Positions 33,061 through 34,668 of a DNA stretch of 34,668 bases are shown here, one piece after another; position 1 is the first letter of the stretch; each line of letters begins with the position of its first letter. Source of the stretch: an uncultured Clostridia bacterium. GTDB taxonomy: Bacteria; Bacillota; Clostridia; Oscillospirales; Acutalibacteraceae. A program made the translations under genes and the position numbers. The DNA is taken from NCBI GenBank assembly GCA_947595635.1, contig CANQEU010000020.1, forward strand, positions 1 through 34,668, written 5' to 3'. The notes beneath the pieces are model-generated. The model was given only the letters and a program-made list of their open reading frames with translations, ran no database searches and had not been told where the DNA came from.

Positions 33061-33927
33061 ATGCCATTGGTAAATGCAAAGGAAATGCTGACCAAAGCAA
33101 AAGAAGGCCACTATGCGGTAGGCCAGTTTAACATTAACAACCTTGAATGGACAAAAGCCATTCTTCTCACTGCTCAGGAGCTTGGCTCTCCTGTTATCCT
33201 CGGCGTATCCGAGGGCGCAGGAAAGTATATGTGCGGCTACAAAACGGTAGTCGGCATGGTAAACGGTATGCTCGAAGAGCTTAACATTACCGTTCCTGTT
33301 GCCCTTCATCTCGACCACGGCTCATATGAAGGTGCAAAGGCGTGCATCGCAGCCGGATTCAGCTCAATTATGTTCGACGGCTCGCATTATCCGATTGAGG
33401 AGAATGTTGAAAAGACCAAAGAGCTTGTCGCAATATGCAACGAAAAGGGTCTGTCAATCGAGGCTGAGGTCGGCGCTATAGGCGGCGAAGAGGACGGCGT
33501 TATAGGCACAGGTGAATGCGCCGACCCGAACGAATGCAAAATGATAGCCGATCTCGGCGTTACAATGCTTGCCGCAGGTATAGGAAACATTCACGGAAAG
33601 TATCCGGAAAACTGGCAGGGACTCAGCTTTGAAACTCTTGACGCCGTTCAGAAGCTTACAGGCAAAATGCCGCTCGTTCTTCACGGCGGCACAGGCATAC
33701 CGGCAGATATGATAAAGAAGGCTATAAGCCTTGGCGTTTCAAAAATCAATGTAAACACCGAGTGCCAGCTTGCGTTTGCAGCCGCGACAAGAAAGTACAT
33801 TGAAGAGGGCAAGGATCAGCAGGGAAAGGGCTTTGACCCAAGAAAGCTGCTTGCTCCGGGATTTGAAGCCATAAAAGAAACCGTAAAAGAAAAAATGGAG
33901 CTTTTCGGCTCTGTAGGCAAGGCTTGA
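33061..33927 (+). CDS. fba: Class II fructose-1,6-bisphosphate aldolase
   Basis: Zinc-dependent cleavage of fructose 1,6-bisphosphate to triose phosphates. The 288-residue product has LHLDHGSYEGAK with two metal-site residues, GFSSIMFDGSHYP, the zinc-ligand region IEAEVGAIGGEEDG, GNIHGKYP and VLHGGTGIPADMIKKA. ATG at 33061 follows CGGAGTG; a GTG at 33052 is part of that site. It has its own promoter and terminator next to the glycolytic operon. Confidence 0.98.
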   Translation: MPLVNAKEMLTKAKEGHYAVGQFNINNLEWTKAILLTAQELGSPVILGVSEGAGKYMCGYKTVVGMVNGMLEELNITVPVALHLDHGSYEGAKACIAAGFSSIMFDGSHYPIEENVEKTKELVAICNEKGLSIEAEVGAIGGEEDGVIGTGECADPNECKMIADLGVTMLAAGIGNIHGKYPENWQGLSFETLDAVQKLTGKMPLVLHGGTGIPADMIKKAISLGVSKINVNTECQLAFAAATRKYIEEGKDQQGKGFDPRKLLAPGFEAIKETVKEKMELFGSVGKA

Positions 33928-33957
33928 TTTATTAAAGCCTCGGCAAATAAAGATGTT

Positions 33958-33998
33958 AAAGCGTTTCCCTTAATTCGGGAAACGCTTATTCTTTTTTT
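33958..33998 (+). terminator. Terminator of fba
   Basis: AAGCGTTTCCC pairs with GGGAAACGCTT around TTAATTC, followed by ATTCTTTTTTT. Confidence 0.92.
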
Positions 33999-34000
33999 AA

Positions 34001-34290
34001 GAAGTATTTTTTAGCTTTTTACTCCTTGAACCGCAGTCGGCGCTGCTGCGCAGCGGGACTGCTGCTTAAGATTATTTTTTTGCAGGAGAAGCTTCGCTTC
34101 TCCTGCACCTAATCATTCTCGTTTAAGGGGATTTTTCTTAATTAATCTTTTATGCCCGTAAAACGGCTTTTAAAATAAATATAATTTTTGAGTGAGCAAG
34201 TGGGGGCTTACGGGGGAGCGTCAGCTCCCCCGTTAATATAACATAATATTAAAGCAGCAGGCAGGTCGCCGCAAGGCGGTCTGCCTGCGG
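34001..34290. repeat. Dispersed modular hairpin repeat (long copy)
   Basis: Noncoding. Modules in order: a GAAGTATTTTTTAGC end block; a GCAGTC..GACTGC hairpin (34033-34062); TGCAGGAGAAGC/GCTTCTCCTGCA (34081-34107); ACGGGGGAGC-GTCA-GCTCCCCCGT (34210-34233); TTAATATAACATAATATTAA; and GCAGGCAG..CTGCCTGC (34259-34288). A shorter inverted copy is at 26326-26480 and a degenerate piece at 21148-21215. Confidence 0.75.
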
Positions 34291-34386
34291 TCATAAGGTG
34301 CAAAACTAAATTTTATTTTAAATTAAAGCTTTTATGCTTTGAAAAATAAGATTTATAACTCTACTTCGCCCTCGTGCCGGGCAGGC
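34251..34386. repeat. Direct repeat block, copy A
   Basis: Contains a 45-bp segment (34251-34295) identical to 34525-34569, an AAAGCTTTTATGCTTTG hairpin, and a 26-bp segment (34361-34386) identical to 34617-34642. Spacing inside the block differs from copy B. Confidence 0.85.
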
Positions 34387-34489
34387 TTCTTTTAATAAAA
34401 ATTTTTTTGATTTTTATTTGTTTAAAATCATTTGCTGTTAGCAATATAAAACTATCATTCGCCTGTGATCTCTGGCAGGTTTTGGGGTT

Positions 34490-34511
34490 GCAAGGGGCTT
34501 GCCCCTTGCAT
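34490..34511. repeat. Perfect hairpin TGCAAGGGG/CCCCTTGCA
   Basis: TGCAAGGGG-CTTG-CCCCTTGCA, lying between the two direct-repeat blocks; no gene is nearby. Confidence 0.7.
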
Positions 34512-34524
34512 TAAAAACTAATAT

Positions 34525-34668
34525 AAAGCAGCAGGCAGGTCGCCGCAAGGCGGTCTGCCTGCGGTCATAGAAATATAAAACAAAGCTTTTATGCTTTGAA
34601 AAATAAGATTTTAATTCTACTTCGCCCTCGTGCCGGGCAGGCACTTTCTTTCCCTCGTGGGAAAGAAA
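34525..34668. repeat. Direct repeat block, copy B, running to the window end
   Basis: Second copy of the block at 34251-34386, followed by a TTTCTTTCCC/GGGAAAGAAA hairpin that ends at the window edge. The element may continue beyond it. Confidence 0.85.

Noticed and set aside
34438..34644. Minus-strand frame of 68 codons at the right end
   Set aside because: It lies across the direct-repeat hairpins and lacks a ribosome binding site.

Overview
The window looks like a chromosomal segment of a spore-forming, Gram-positive Clostridia member, most likely of the Ruminococcaceae/Oscillospiraceae type. Reasons: spoIIE with a Spo0A-type promoter; the ylxM-ffh-rpsP-khpA and rplM-rpsI operons; consensus sigma-A promoters and purine-rich ribosome binding sites; secreted proteins with Big_2, BspA-type LRR and Thr/Pro-rich linkers; many hairpin-rich intergenic repeats. 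No rRNA, tRNA, CRISPR array, integrase or transposase is visible.

Left part (1-10.0 kb, mostly minus strand): a secreted protein truncated by the window edge (cohesin-like domain, Thr-Pro-Asp-Lys linker, two X25-like modules); galE; a duplicated CmpB-family membrane protein downstream of nadC; nadB-nadC for NAD synthesis; on the plus strand a DUF4190 membrane protein and an Lgt-family protein with altered active-site motifs. Next come a hairpin-rich element bounded by a 28-bp direct repeat and the rplM-rpsI ribosomal operon.

Middle (10.2-21 kb): spoIIE behind a promoter with the 21-bp spacing and 0A box typical of Spo0A control. A surface/secretion block follows: a BspA-LRR protein with four Big_2 domains; a divergent small Cro/C1-type regulator, with a perfect 20-bp palindrome overlapping the LRR gene promoter; two secreted NlpC/P60-like cysteine peptidases with five and four Big_2 domains, sharing 369 bp of identical DNA; a patatin-like phospholipase just upstream of the second peptidase. 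A mntP-type manganese exporter closes the block.

Right part (21.3-34.7 kb): a small lipoprotein; ylxM-ffh-rpsP-khpA (protein targeting and translation); a YfcE-like phosphoesterase; a three-gene operon of small helical proteins of unknown function, the last with a hydrophobic tail; a D-lactate-dehydrogenase-like enzyme; a tiny YtxH-like membrane protein; trmL; and a lower-glycolysis cluster pgk-tpiA-pyrE-gpmI-fba with orotate phosphoribosyltransferase inside it. The last 700 bases are noncoding and consist of modular hairpin repeats. Pieces of the same repeat recur, inverted, behind the helical-protein operon and, degenerate, behind mntP.

The best candidates for something undescribed are the three-gene helical operon, the regulator/palindrome/secreted-protein block, the Lgt-like paralogue, and the modular dispersed hairpin repeat.
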